Source of the DNA: Helicobacteraceae bacterium
GTDB taxonomy: Bacteria > Campylobacterota > Campylobacteria > Campylobacterales > Sulfurimonadaceae
Direction: 5' to 3'
Length of the DNA: 7,610 nucleotides
Assembly: GCA_027084065.1 (NCBI GenBank)
Contig: JALWLR010000039.1
Location: 1 to 7,610 of the forward strand
Program-made: the position numbers and the translations under genes
The notes under the pieces: model-generated
The model's input: the letters and a program-made list of their open reading frames with translations, nothing else
Told to the model about the DNA's origin: nothing
Databases searched by the model: none
Shown: positions 1-5,595 of the stretch, piece by piece
Position numbering within the stretch: position 1 is the first letter of the stretch
How the letters are laid out: every line of letters begins with the position of its first letter

Positions 1-21
1 TTCATCATCCCGAAGCGACAT
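1..21 (-). CDS. Possible start of a gene running off the left edge (partial)
   Basis: An ATG at 21-19 on the minus strand opens seven codons (MSLRDDE) that reach the window edge without a stop. It lies 18 nt after the stop of the preceding minus-strand gene, which fits the spacing of the operon. There is no recognisable Shine-Dalgarno sequence before it, so it could be a chance ATG or depend on coupling to the gene upstream. Nothing can be said about the product. Confidence 0.3.
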
Positions 22-39
22 ACTACAATGTTTAGAAGA

Positions 40-342
40 TTAGACTTTGATGTCTAAAAGATGAAGCGGCGCTGACTCTTTTTCCTCTTTTTTCTCCGTC
101 GCTTTTTTTTGTGCTTGGAGATTTTCTACAGCTTCTTGTCGTTGATGTTCCCGGTCGGGATCTATTGCATGTGTCTCTTCAGGTTCTCTTACTTCGAGAA
201 TCTCTTTTTCCTTTTCATTGGCAAGATGCTGAGCGATGATGTTTTGAATTTCAATTCGACCGTTGAGGTCGGTTTTTATCGAAGCGACAAACGGGGTTTG
301 TTGATTGACGTAGATGACGTTTCCAATCGGTCCTATTGCCAT
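40..342 (-). CDS. Small charged hypothetical protein (100 aa)
   Basis: I do not recognise a characterised family. The N-terminal 35 residues (MAIGPIGNVIYVNQQ then a TPFVASIKTDLNGR stretch) are mildly hydrophobic and look folded. Residues about 40-90 are rich in Glu, Lys and Gln and probably form a helical or disordered charged linker. The last ten residues (APLHLLDIKV) turn hydrophobic again, as a short docking tail might. There is no signal peptide or membrane segment, so a cytoplasmic location is likely. The start is supported by an AAGGGG ribosome binding site about 7 nt upstream, inside the 22-nt gap after the outer-membrane protein gene. It is probably a distal gene of the ilvD operon. 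The reading frame and RBS make it a likely real gene; the function is unknown. Confidence 0.75.
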   Translation of the reverse strand: MAIGPIGNVIYVNQQTPFVASIKTDLNGRIEIQNIIAQHLANEKEKEILEVREPEETHAIDPDREHQRQEAVENLQAQKKATEKKEEKESAPLHLLDIKV

Positions 343-364
343 GACAAACCCCTTTTTATAGTTT

Positions 365-847
365 TTAGAAGTAGTAGCGAAGTAAAATGGTAGAGTCTGT
401 ACCTAAAATGGTATTGTCGCCCACTCCGATAGTAAGGCGTACTTCGCCACCTACTGTAAAATGCGGATCAAGTGCGTATTCCACTCCCGCTACGGGACCG
501 AGTAAAAAATCGGTTGTACTGACAATCCCGGTATCTTGATGCTCTATCCCGATAAAACCACCGGCATAGCCGTTAAGATTTGCATGTAGCGTTTTTGTAA
601 ATTCCAAACTGGTTCCAAGTGAATAGTTTGTTGTAGAGGGTGTGTTGTCTGGATCGATGTAAGTAAACCCAAAGTAGGGTTCTAGACGTAAATCATCCTC
701 CAACTCTATAATGCCTCTTATCTCCGTTTTATTGTCGTTAAAGCTGACTGCAGCCCCGAACTTTGCCTCTTCATCTGCCGTTACGGGTGTGGTAAATGCT
801 GTAAGGATTGCACCTGTTAGTAGTGCTGTTTGTAATTTTTTTCTCAT
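365..847 (-). CDS. Small outer-membrane beta-barrel protein (160 aa)
   Basis: The protein begins with a typical Sec signal peptide: basic MRKK, a hydrophobic stretch to about residue 20, and a probable cleavage site after VTA at residue 24. The mature part shows alternating polar/hydrophobic strands separated by charged turns, roughly at residues 29-36, 41-49, 53-63, 74-84, 88-102, 110-124, 129-141 and 151-160. That would suit an eight-stranded barrel of the OmpA/OmpW size class. It ends in LLRYYF, a terminal-Phe signature of the kind recognised by the BAM complex. The role is unknown; such proteins can be pores, adhesins or structural proteins. An AAGGAAA ribosome binding site sits about 7 nt before the ATG, 14 nt after the stop of the NFACT gene, so it is probably co-transcribed. 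The localisation is well supported by sequence; the strand count is an estimate by eye. Confidence 0.82.
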   Translation of the reverse strand: MRKKLQTALLTGAILTAFTTPVTADEEAKFGAAVSFNDNKTEIRGIIELEDDLRLEPYFGFTYIDPDNTPSTTNYSLGTSLEFTKTLHANLNGYAGGFIGIEHQDTGIVSTTDFLLGPVAGVEYALDPHFTVGGEVRLTIGVGDNTILGTDSTILLRYYF

Positions 848-861
848 TTTTTTTCCTTTTG

Positions 862-2193
862 TTATTTTGTTGTGTCTATCTCTATCGTTTTGTATTTGTT
901 ATAAAGGACATTTGCCCCATCTTGAATTTTGACTTCTCGTCTTGGTGTATAATCGACCAAAAAGCGATCTTTTTGAGGGGTGGTAAACTCCACACACAGT
1001 CTTGCCGCACTTTCAAGTACTTTTTGCGGAAGATTTTGTTTGTCTGTTTTAATGATGACATGGGTGCTTGGGCGATCTTTGAGATGCAGCCAGATGTCGC
1101 GTGCTTTGGCGTTTTCCAGCAGTTCAATATTGCCTTTTTCATTTTTTCCAAGTTGTACTTTATAGCCCTCTATGAAAAAGGTTTCGATAGAATCGCTTTG
1201 CTTTTTTTGGTTTCTTTTTTGCTGTTTTGGGAAGAGCAGATGAATTTTGGCAATCTCTTTGGCATTGCGTACCACTTCGATAAAGTTTTGCAAATGGCGT
1301 ATTTTTGAGCTGAGAGACTCTTTTTCTATATGAAGGTTGCGTGCCCGCTGTTTGAGCTTTTTAGCGCGCTTAAAGAGCTCTTGGGCTATCTCTTTTGGTT
1401 GGGCGTAGAGCTTGCTTGGCTCTATTGTGACATCTTTACCGTTATAGTCTTTTAGCGTGAGTGTTTTTGTGTAGGGCTCAATGGTATGGAGGTTGGTAAG
1501 AACGAGGTTACCGTGATGTTCGGCTTGTTGTGCCTCTTCTAACAGCTCCTCTTCATTTTCGAGTTTGTTATAAAGTTTTGTTAGTTTGTCGAGCTTTTTT
1601 TGTAAAAAAGAGATTTTTTGTTTTTTGAGACTCTCAAGGCGTTTGGAAAACTCCTCTTCATAGGTTTGAAGTAAAAAGCTTTTTATATCTTCTATGGGGT
1701 ACTCTTTGGGCGTAAATTCGGGTTTTGGCAGCGGCAGAAGTTTTTGTCCCACTTTGACTTCACGAAACGAAGAGTAGATGTCTACATGGCGAAGCGCTTC
1801 TAAAACAGTTTCATTCTCATCGAGGATGATGACATTGGTGTGCTTACCGGTAAATTCAAACTGCAAAAAGGTGCGCTCTTTTTTGTATGCAGAAGCGAGT
1901 AGTGTTGTGAAGCGAAGTATTTTGTCATCGTTTAGAAGCTCCACATTTTCTATTTCCGAACGATTGAAACGCTTTGCAAGCATAACATCAAAAGGAGCGT
2001 TGTAGACTTTGCTGCGTGTTAGCGGCTCTTTGGTCATAAATATTTTTGAGTTGGATTTACGCATGTCGAAGTAGAACTCCTCATCCTTGTCAAGGACAAG
2101 TTTAATGAGGTTGTCATCGACTCTGTAGGCTGCAGTTATCTTTTTGAATTGACGCAAATAGTCGGCAATTTGGCGTAGATGAGAGAGTTTCAT
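862..2193 (-). CDS. NFACT-family protein (RqcH/FbpA-like), short form
   Basis: NFACT proteins (bacterial RqcH, eukaryotic Rqc2/NEMF) bind obstructed large ribosomal subunits with tRNA and, in characterised cases, add C-terminal Ala tails to stalled peptides. Many are annotated as fibronectin-binding proteins. Seen here: an NFACT-N-like region (about residues 1-165, with the conserved FTGKHTNVIILDEN segment at 114-127), a first coiled coil (about 172-225), a short middle segment (226-268), a second basic coiled coil (269-318), and a C-terminal NFACT-R/DUF814 domain (about 335-440) with D366-I-W368-L-H370, a PSTHVII segment and VDYTPRREV. It is 443 residues, whereas I recall Bacillus RqcH as about 570. 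The HhH region seems to be missing, and the DR motif of NFACT-N reads D90-K91. The start overlaps the preceding hydrolase stop by 4 nt (ATGA). Family assignment is firm; tailing activity is unproven. Confidence 0.9.
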   Translation of the reverse strand: MKLSHLRQIADYLRQFKKITAAYRVDDNLIKLVLDKDEEFYFDMRKSNSKIFMTKEPLTRSKVYNAPFDVMLAKRFNRSEIENVELLNDDKILRFTTLLASAYKKERTFLQFEFTGKHTNVIILDENETVLEALRHVDIYSSFREVKVGQKLLPLPKPEFTPKEYPIEDIKSFLLQTYEEEFSKRLESLKKQKISFLQKKLDKLTKLYNKLENEEELLEEAQQAEHHGNLVLTNLHTIEPYTKTLTLKDYNGKDVTIEPSKLYAQPKEIAQELFKRAKKLKQRARNLHIEKESLSSKIRHLQNFIEVVRNAKEIAKIHLLFPKQQKRNQKKQSDSIETFFIEGYKVQLGKNEKGNIELLENAKARDIWLHLKDRPSTHVIIKTDKQNLPQKVLESAARLCVEFTTPQKDRFLVDYTPRREVKIQDGANVLYNKYKTIEIDTTK

Positions 2194-2750
2194 GCTTGGA
2201 TGCCTAAAAATTCGTCTATAAGATCGAAATGACGAGCTATGCCGTTAAAAGCATGGTTTCCACCCTCTTCGATGAGCATTTTTGCACCCTTAAGCTCCTT
2301 TGCGGCTACCTCCCAGTTAAGTGTTTCATCTCCTTTTTGTAGCATAACAAACAGATTTTCAAGCGTAGGTTTGGTCACGACGAACTCATCAAGCATCTTT
2401 ATATGCTCCTCCTCCCAGCAAAAGCGACTTTTCCCGTCATAGTAGCAGTTTTGCTCGCCGAGTACTTTTTTGAGTGTTTCTTGAGGATGTAAGGAGGGAT
2501 TGATAAGAACGGCTTTAAGGTTATATTTGCGTGCTAAAAAGAGAGCGTAGTAGCCACCTAGCGAAGAGCCTATAAGCTTGAGATCTTCACAGTTTTGAAT
2601 GATCTCCTCTAGTGTTTTTACGGCGAGTTCGGGGATAAAACTCAAAGAGGGTGCTAAAAATTTTTCGCCGACCCCTTTATAGTGCTGTCGAAAGATTCGT
2701 GCTTTTTCTCCTTCGCCGCTACTGGCAAAGCCGTGTATATACAAGATCAT
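2190..2750 (-). CDS. YqiA/YcfP-type alpha/beta hydrolase (putative esterase)
   Basis: This is a compact 186-residue serine hydrolase of the UPF0227 (YqiA/YcfP) type, whose characterised members hydrolyse short acyl esters; the physiological substrate is unknown. Visible features are the N-terminal strand ending in H6-G7-F (oxyanion-hole region), the nucleophile elbow G61-S-S-L-G65 with Ser63 as likely nucleophile, Asp141 in the segment QKGDETLNW as likely acid, and His166 in GGNHAF as the general base. No signal peptide is present, so it should be cytoplasmic. The gene starts 1 nt after the yjbQ stop, and its AAGGAG ribosome binding site lies inside the last codons of yjbQ. Its own TGA overlaps the next ATG. 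Strong coupling with both neighbours is therefore likely. Family confidence is high; no link between its substrate and ilvD is evident. Confidence 0.9.
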   Translation of the reverse strand: MILYIHGFASSGEGEKARIFRQHYKGVGEKFLAPSLSFIPELAVKTLEEIIQNCEDLKLIGSSLGGYYALFLARKYNLKAVLINPSLHPQETLKKVLGEQNCYYDGKSRFCWEEEHIKMLDEFVVTKPTLENLFVMLQKGDETLNWEVAAKELKGAKMLIEEGGNHAFNGIARHFDLIDEFLGIQA

Positions 2751-2751
2751 T

Positions 2752-3168
2752 TCACTCTCCTTGAATCGTTATGACTATTTCTCTGCTACTTGCATACTCT
2801 CTATGCTCACCTAGGTAGATCCCTTGCCATGTTCCAAGGTTGAGTCTGCCGTGTGTTACGGGAATGCTCAGATGCGTTCCAAGCAGCGCATTTTTGATGT
2901 GTGCCGGCATATCGTCACTCCCTTCGTAGATGTGAATGTAGTAGGGTTTGTCATCTGCTATATCGCGAAAGAAGTTTTCGAAATCTTCGCGCACACTGGG
3001 GTCTGCATTTTCATTTATAGAGAGACTTGCGGATGTATGTTTTAAAAAGAGATTGACAAGACCTGTTTGTATACCAGAGCTTGCGACTATCTTTTCGATT
3101 TCATCAGTAATTATATGAAACCCCCTGCGCAAGGCAGGAAGTCGTATGCTCTTTTGATAGATGCGCAT
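2752..3168 (-). CDS. yjbQ: YjbQ family protein (UPF0047; secondary thiamine-phosphate synthase)
   Basis: The 138-residue protein has full length for the YjbQ/UPF0047 family, small trimeric beta-rich proteins. The E. coli member has weak thiamine-phosphate synthase activity, but the true role in most bacteria is unsettled. Family signatures are very clear: H44-T-S-A-S-L, N52-E-N-A-D-P57, H79 in the YYIHI strand, E82-G-S-D-D-M-P-A-H90, G108-R-L, and G112-T-W-Q-G-I-Y-L-G-E-H-R123. The conserved histidines are candidate metal or phosphate ligands. The ATG directly abuts the ilvD TAA with no intervening base, and the sequence before it lacks a Shine-Dalgarno motif, so translation probably depends on ribosomes terminating on ilvD. 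Family identity is nearly certain; the biological substrate is not. Confidence 0.95.
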   Translation of the reverse strand: MRIYQKSIRLPALRRGFHIITDEIEKIVASSGIQTGLVNLFLKHTSASLSINENADPSVREDFENFFRDIADDKPYYIHIYEGSDDMPAHIKNALLGTHLSIPVTHGRLNLGTWQGIYLGEHREYASSREIVITIQGE

Positions 3169-4857
3169 TTAGCATTCGGTTTTTAAAACCGCTCCGTTGC
3201 TGGCATTAGAGACTAAAAGCTGATAGCGTTTCAGCCATTTTGAACGTACAGGTTGTTTGTATGGTTTCCAGTTTTGACGTCTACGCTCTATCTCCTCCTC
3301 ACTGACATTGAGTTGTAGAAGATGGGCATCGACATCAAGCTCTATCTCATCGCCATCTTCTATAAGTGCTATCAGTCCGCCCTCAGCCGCTTCCGGGCTT
3401 ACATGCCCAATACTGGCACCTCTTGTAGCTCCGCTGAAACGACCGTCTGTAATGAGTGCCACACTCTCACCAAGACCCATACCCATAATCAAGCTCGTAG
3501 GCGAGAGCATCTCTTGCATCCCCGGTCCTCCTTTTGGACCTTCATAGCGGATGACGACGACATCTCCGGCTTTTACTTTGCGCCCCATAATGCCCTCTAT
3601 CGCCTCTTGTTGCGAGTTGAAGCAGATTGCACTACCTTTGAATTGACGCATGCTTGGTGCGATTCCAGCTGTTTTGACGACCGCACCCTCTGTTGCCAAA
3701 TTTCCAAAGAGGATGGAAAGTCCTCCTACTTTGGAGTAAGGATTTTCTATAGGATGGATGATTTGCTCATCGAGTATCTTCGCATCTTTAATGCGTTCTC
3801 CTATCGTCTCGCCCGTTACCGTAGGGTTGTCAAGATGCAGCAGACCGCCTCGTTTGCTTATTTCGTGCATGACGGCATTGACACCGCCCGCTTTGTTGAT
3901 GTCTTCCATATGAACTGTTTCAAGCGATGGCGAGATTTTTGCGATATGAGCTACATTGTTGGCTATGTCGTTAATTTTCTCTATTGGGAATTCGACTTCT
4001 GCCTCTTTTGCAATGGCAAGCATATGTAAAACGGTATTGGAGCTTCCGCCCATTGCCATGTCTACGACAAATGCGTTGTGTACCGCTTTTTCATTTAGAA
4101 TGTTTCTGAGATTATGTTTACCATCATCATTGTTTTTTGCCATTTCGACTATGCGTTTAGCCGCTTTTTTGACCATCTCGATTCGCTCCGGCGTCATTGC
4201 TAGTACCGTTCCATTACCCGGCAGTGCTATACCCATAGCTTCGCAGAGTGTGTTCATGGAGTTTGCCGTAAACATTCCAGAACAGCTTCCCCCGCTTGGG
4301 CACGCTTCACACTCTATCTCATAGAGCTCCTCTTCACTCATATTTCCTTCATTGAACTCTCCGACTGCTTCGAAAGCTGTTGCAAGGTCGATAGGCGTAC
4401 CATCTTTTTTATGACCTGCAGGCATAGGACCGCCGGAGACAAAAACAGTTGGAACATTGACGCGAAGTGCACCCATAATCATCCCCGGAACGATTTTATC
4501 GCAGTTGGGGATGCAAAGAAGTGCATCGAGTTTGTGTGCATTCATAACCGTTTCGATACTGTCGGCGATGATCTCACGGCTTGGCAGACTGTAGAGCATG
4601 CCGTCATGCCCCATTGCGATTCCGTCATCGACACCGATAGTGTTGAACTCAAACGGTACACCACCGGCTTCGCGGATGGCATCTTTGACTATGCGTCCAT
4701 ACTCCTGAAGGAAAAAATGCCCCGGAATGATGTCTATGTAGGAGTTTGCCACTCCTATGAAGGGTTTGTCGAAATCTTCGTCTTTTAGCCCAGTTGCACG
4801 TAGGAGTGAGCGGTGAGGTGTTCTCTCAAATCCTTTTTTTATTATGTCGCTTCTCAT
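3169..4857 (-). CDS. ilvD: Dihydroxy-acid dehydratase
   Basis: IlvD removes water from 2,3-dihydroxy-3-methylbutanoate and 2,3-dihydroxy-3-methylpentanoate to give the 2-oxo acid precursors of valine/leucine and isoleucine, in the cytoplasm. The 562-residue length is typical for the family. Motifs include N38-S-Y-I-D near the N-terminus, N118-C119-D-K121 (cluster Cys plus Mg-site Asp and Lys), C186-P-S-G-G-S-C192-S-G-M-F-T-A-N-S, and G472-R-F-S475-G-A-T-R-G, with Ser475 the probable catalytic base. At the usual first cluster-Cys position it has P45-G46-H47, as in the E. coli type with an oxygen-labile [4Fe-4S] cluster, rather than the P-C-N type. The start is supported by AAAGG 6 nt upstream and by an extended -10 promoter. 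It is the first gene of the minus-strand operon. Confidence 0.97.
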   Translation of the reverse strand: MRSDIIKKGFERTPHRSLLRATGLKDEDFDKPFIGVANSYIDIIPGHFFLQEYGRIVKDAIREAGGVPFEFNTIGVDDGIAMGHDGMLYSLPSREIIADSIETVMNAHKLDALLCIPNCDKIVPGMIMGALRVNVPTVFVSGGPMPAGHKKDGTPIDLATAFEAVGEFNEGNMSEEELYEIECEACPSGGSCSGMFTANSMNTLCEAMGIALPGNGTVLAMTPERIEMVKKAAKRIVEMAKNNDDGKHNLRNILNEKAVHNAFVVDMAMGGSSNTVLHMLAIAKEAEVEFPIEKINDIANNVAHIAKISPSLETVHMEDINKAGGVNAVMHEISKRGGLLHLDNPTVTGETIGERIKDAKILDEQIIHPIENPYSKVGGLSILFGNLATEGAVVKTAGIAPSMRQFKGSAICFNSQQEAIEGIMGRKVKAGDVVVIRYEGPKGGPGMQEMLSPTSLIMGMGLGESVALITDGRFSGATRGASIGHVSPEAAEGGLIALIEDGDEIELDVDAHLLQLNVSEEEIERRRQNWKPYKQPVRSKWLKRYQLLVSNASNGAVLKTEC

Positions 4858-4886
4858 GAAAAACCTTTAGTGTAAATAGTGTCCAA

Positions 4887-4895
4887 ATTATAGCA
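4887..4895 (-). promoter_or_regulatory. Extended -10 promoter for the ilvD operon
   Basis: On the minus strand TGC precedes a perfect TATAAT (4892-4887), giving an extended -10 element. No good -35 box is found at 16-18 bp, which is common for promoters of this bacterial group. Transcription would start near 4880, leaving a leader of about 23 nt with an AAAGG ribosome binding site (4868-4864). That is too short for a classical leader-peptide attenuator, so ilvD control by attenuation is unlikely from this promoter. Confidence 0.65.
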
Positions 4896-4939
4896 CGAAA
4901 GGAAAAATGAATTTTTTACAAAAAAATTCCAAAAAACTC

Positions 4940-4968
4940 TTTACATTTAACAAAAAACGAGCTATAAT
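4940..4968 (+). promoter_or_regulatory. Sigma-70 promoter of the tRNA cluster
   Basis: TTTACA (4940-4945) and a perfect TATAAT (4963-4968) are separated by exactly 17 bp. The predicted start is at about 4975-4976, some 26 nt before tRNA-Gly. Upstream lie a T-tract at 4912-4917 and A-tracts at 4920-4926 and 4931-4936, with centres about 9-10 bp apart, consistent with an UP element or a curved region. The discriminator (TCCACCC) is C-rich, as in growth-rate and stringent-controlled stable RNA promoters; that control is inferred. Confidence 0.88.
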
Positions 4969-4975
4969 TCCACCC

Positions 4976-5099
4976 ACTTAAAATAAGTATCTCCATTTTA
5001 TGCGGGAGTAGCTCAGTGGTAGAGCACGACCTTGCCAAGGTCGGGGCCGCGGGTTCGACCCCCGTCTCCCGCTCCATAAAATCATTATTTATTTTAAGT
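4976..5099 (+). repeat. Nested inverted repeats flanking tRNA-Gly
   Basis: ACTTAAAATAA (4976-4986) is perfectly complementary to TTATTTTAAGT (5089-5099). Nearer the gene, ATTTTAT (4995-5001) is complementary to ATAAAAT (5076-5082). The inner pair continues the tRNA acceptor stem, leaving only the discriminator and CC (5073-5075) bulged and pairing the A of CCA with position -1. The outer left arm begins at the predicted transcription start. The flanks are A/T-rich, which raises the chance of accidental pairing. Confidence 0.65.
5002..5076 (+). tRNA. tRNA-Gly (anticodon GCC)
   Basis: The cloverleaf folds fully. The acceptor stem is GCGGGAG/CTCCCGC and the D-arm is GCTC...GAGC. The anticodon stem CGACC/GGTCG has loop TTGCCAA (anticodon at 5034-5036). 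The T-arm is GCGGG/CCCGT with loop TTCGACC. The discriminator is T, and CCA is encoded at 5074-5076. It is the first tRNA of the cluster. The flanks carry inverted repeats that could extend the acceptor stem in the precursor. Confidence 0.98.
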
Positions 5100-5124
5100 T
5101 AACGAAAAGTTCGAAAAAAGTCTT

Positions 5125-5211
5125 GCCCGGGTGGCGAAATTGGTAGACGCAAGGGACTTAAAATCCCTCGCCCGTTTGGGCGTGCCGGTTCAAGTCCGGC
5201 CTCGGGCACCA
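5125..5211 (+). tRNA. tRNA-Leu (anticodon UAA)
   Basis: The acceptor stem is GCCCGGG with CTCGGGC (one G-T wobble), and the anticodon stem AGGGA/TCCCT encloses loop CTTAAAA (anticodon at 5159-5161). A long class II variable arm (CGCCC...GGGCG) is present. The T-arm is GCCGG/CCGGC with loop TTCAAGT. The discriminator is A, followed by encoded CCA at 5209-5211. It follows tRNA-Gly by 48 nt, with no separate promoter evident. Confidence 0.98.
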
Positions 5212-5226
5212 TCGTCACTCGGAAAT

Positions 5227-5300
5227 GGTGCCATCGCCAAGTGGTAAGGCCGCAGCCTGCAAAGCTGCTATCCCCAGTTCGAATCTGGGTGGCACCTCCA
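5227..5300 (+). tRNA. tRNA-Cys (anticodon GCA)
   Basis: The acceptor stem GGTGCCA/TGGCACC is fully paired. The D-arm is GCC...GGC, the anticodon stem GCAGC/GCTGC has loop CTGCAAA (anticodon at 5259-5261), and the T-arm is CCCAG/CTGGG with loop TTCGAAT. The discriminator is T, the usual CysRS identity base, with CCA at 5298-5300. It starts 15 nt after tRNA-Leu, so a shared precursor is expected. Confidence 0.98.
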
Positions 5301-5318
5301 ACTTTTTACTTTCTATGT

Positions 5319-5407
5319 GGAGCTTTGGCTGAGTTGGTCGAAAGCACCGGTTTTGAAAACCGGCGAGGGTAACACCTCCCTGGGTTCGAATCCCAGAGGC
5401 TCCACCA
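5319..5407 (+). tRNA. tRNA-Ser (anticodon UGA)
   Basis: The acceptor stem is GGAGCTT/AGGCTCC with one T-G wobble. The anticodon stem CCGGT/ACCGG has loop TTTGAAA (anticodon at 5354-5356). There is a long variable arm (GAGG...CCTC), a T-arm CTGGG/CCCAG with loop TTCGAAT, and CCA at 5405-5407. The discriminator is A rather than the G found in E. coli serine tRNAs. It is the last tRNA of the cluster, 18 nt after tRNA-Cys. Confidence 0.97.
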
Positions 5408-5416
5408 TCTATCCAT

Positions 5417-5554
5417 TTAAAGCAATCCAACAAAGACTAAATAACCTCCTAAAGCATGGACTTTAAAGCCTCTTTTTAATTTAATGCTCATTCTAATATC
5501 AAGTGCAATTGGCGTGATAAATGTGTCAAAGGGAGAGTGAAATTTAGCAGTTTT
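5417..5554 (-). pseudogene. Start-less reading frame, possible gene remnant (45 codons)
   Basis: The minus strand has an open frame from just after a TAA at 5557-5555 to a TAA at 5419-5417, 10 nt from the tRNA-Ser end. The encoded 45 residues have protein-like composition: a PFDTFITPIALDIRMS part, then basic KLKRGFKVHA, then a hydrophobic GGYLVFVGLL tail. The only ATG (5491-5489) has no Shine-Dalgarno sequence before it and would give 24 residues. I do not recognise the family. It may be the 3' end of a decayed or displaced gene beside a tRNA, a very small hydrophobic peptide gene, or chance. Confidence 0.3.
5458..5477 (+). terminator. Weak candidate terminator of the tRNA cluster
   Basis: GGACT/AGCC can fold as a short stem (GG-CC and CT-AG with one bulged A) around a TTAA loop, followed by TCTTTTT. 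The stem is only four pairs, so this is weak, but it is the only hairpin plus T-run on the plus strand after tRNA-Ser (about 50 nt downstream). Confidence 0.35.
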
Positions 5555-5595
5555 TTAATTTTGTAGAGCAAGGCAGATAGGAGTGAAGTATGAAG

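Noticed and set aside
808..1308. Plus-strand open frame of 166 codons opposite the barrel and NFACT genes
   Set aside because: It overlaps the coding sequence of two supported genes, and its Phe-rich translation is the antisense of Lys/Glu-rich codons.
3322..4029. Long plus-strand open frame (235 codons) opposite ilvD
   Set aside because: It is a shadow of the clearly conserved ilvD coding strand, and its translation is rich in Cys, Tyr, Arg and His without domain features.
4858..4886. Leader-peptide attenuator or T-box for ilvD
   Set aside because: The predicted leader is only about 23 nt, with no Ile/Leu/Val-rich short frame and no terminator hairpin.
5215..5433. A 72-codon minus-strand open frame across tRNA-Cys and tRNA-Ser (with PPRFELGIAALQAAALPLGDG-like text)
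   Set aside because: It is the antisense of two well-folded tRNAs and a familiar type of spurious tRNA-antisense ORF.
5484..5540. Plus-strand 18-codon frame beginning MLILISSAIGV
   Set aside because: It has no ribosome binding site, lies after the candidate tRNA terminator, and is antisense to the orphan frame.
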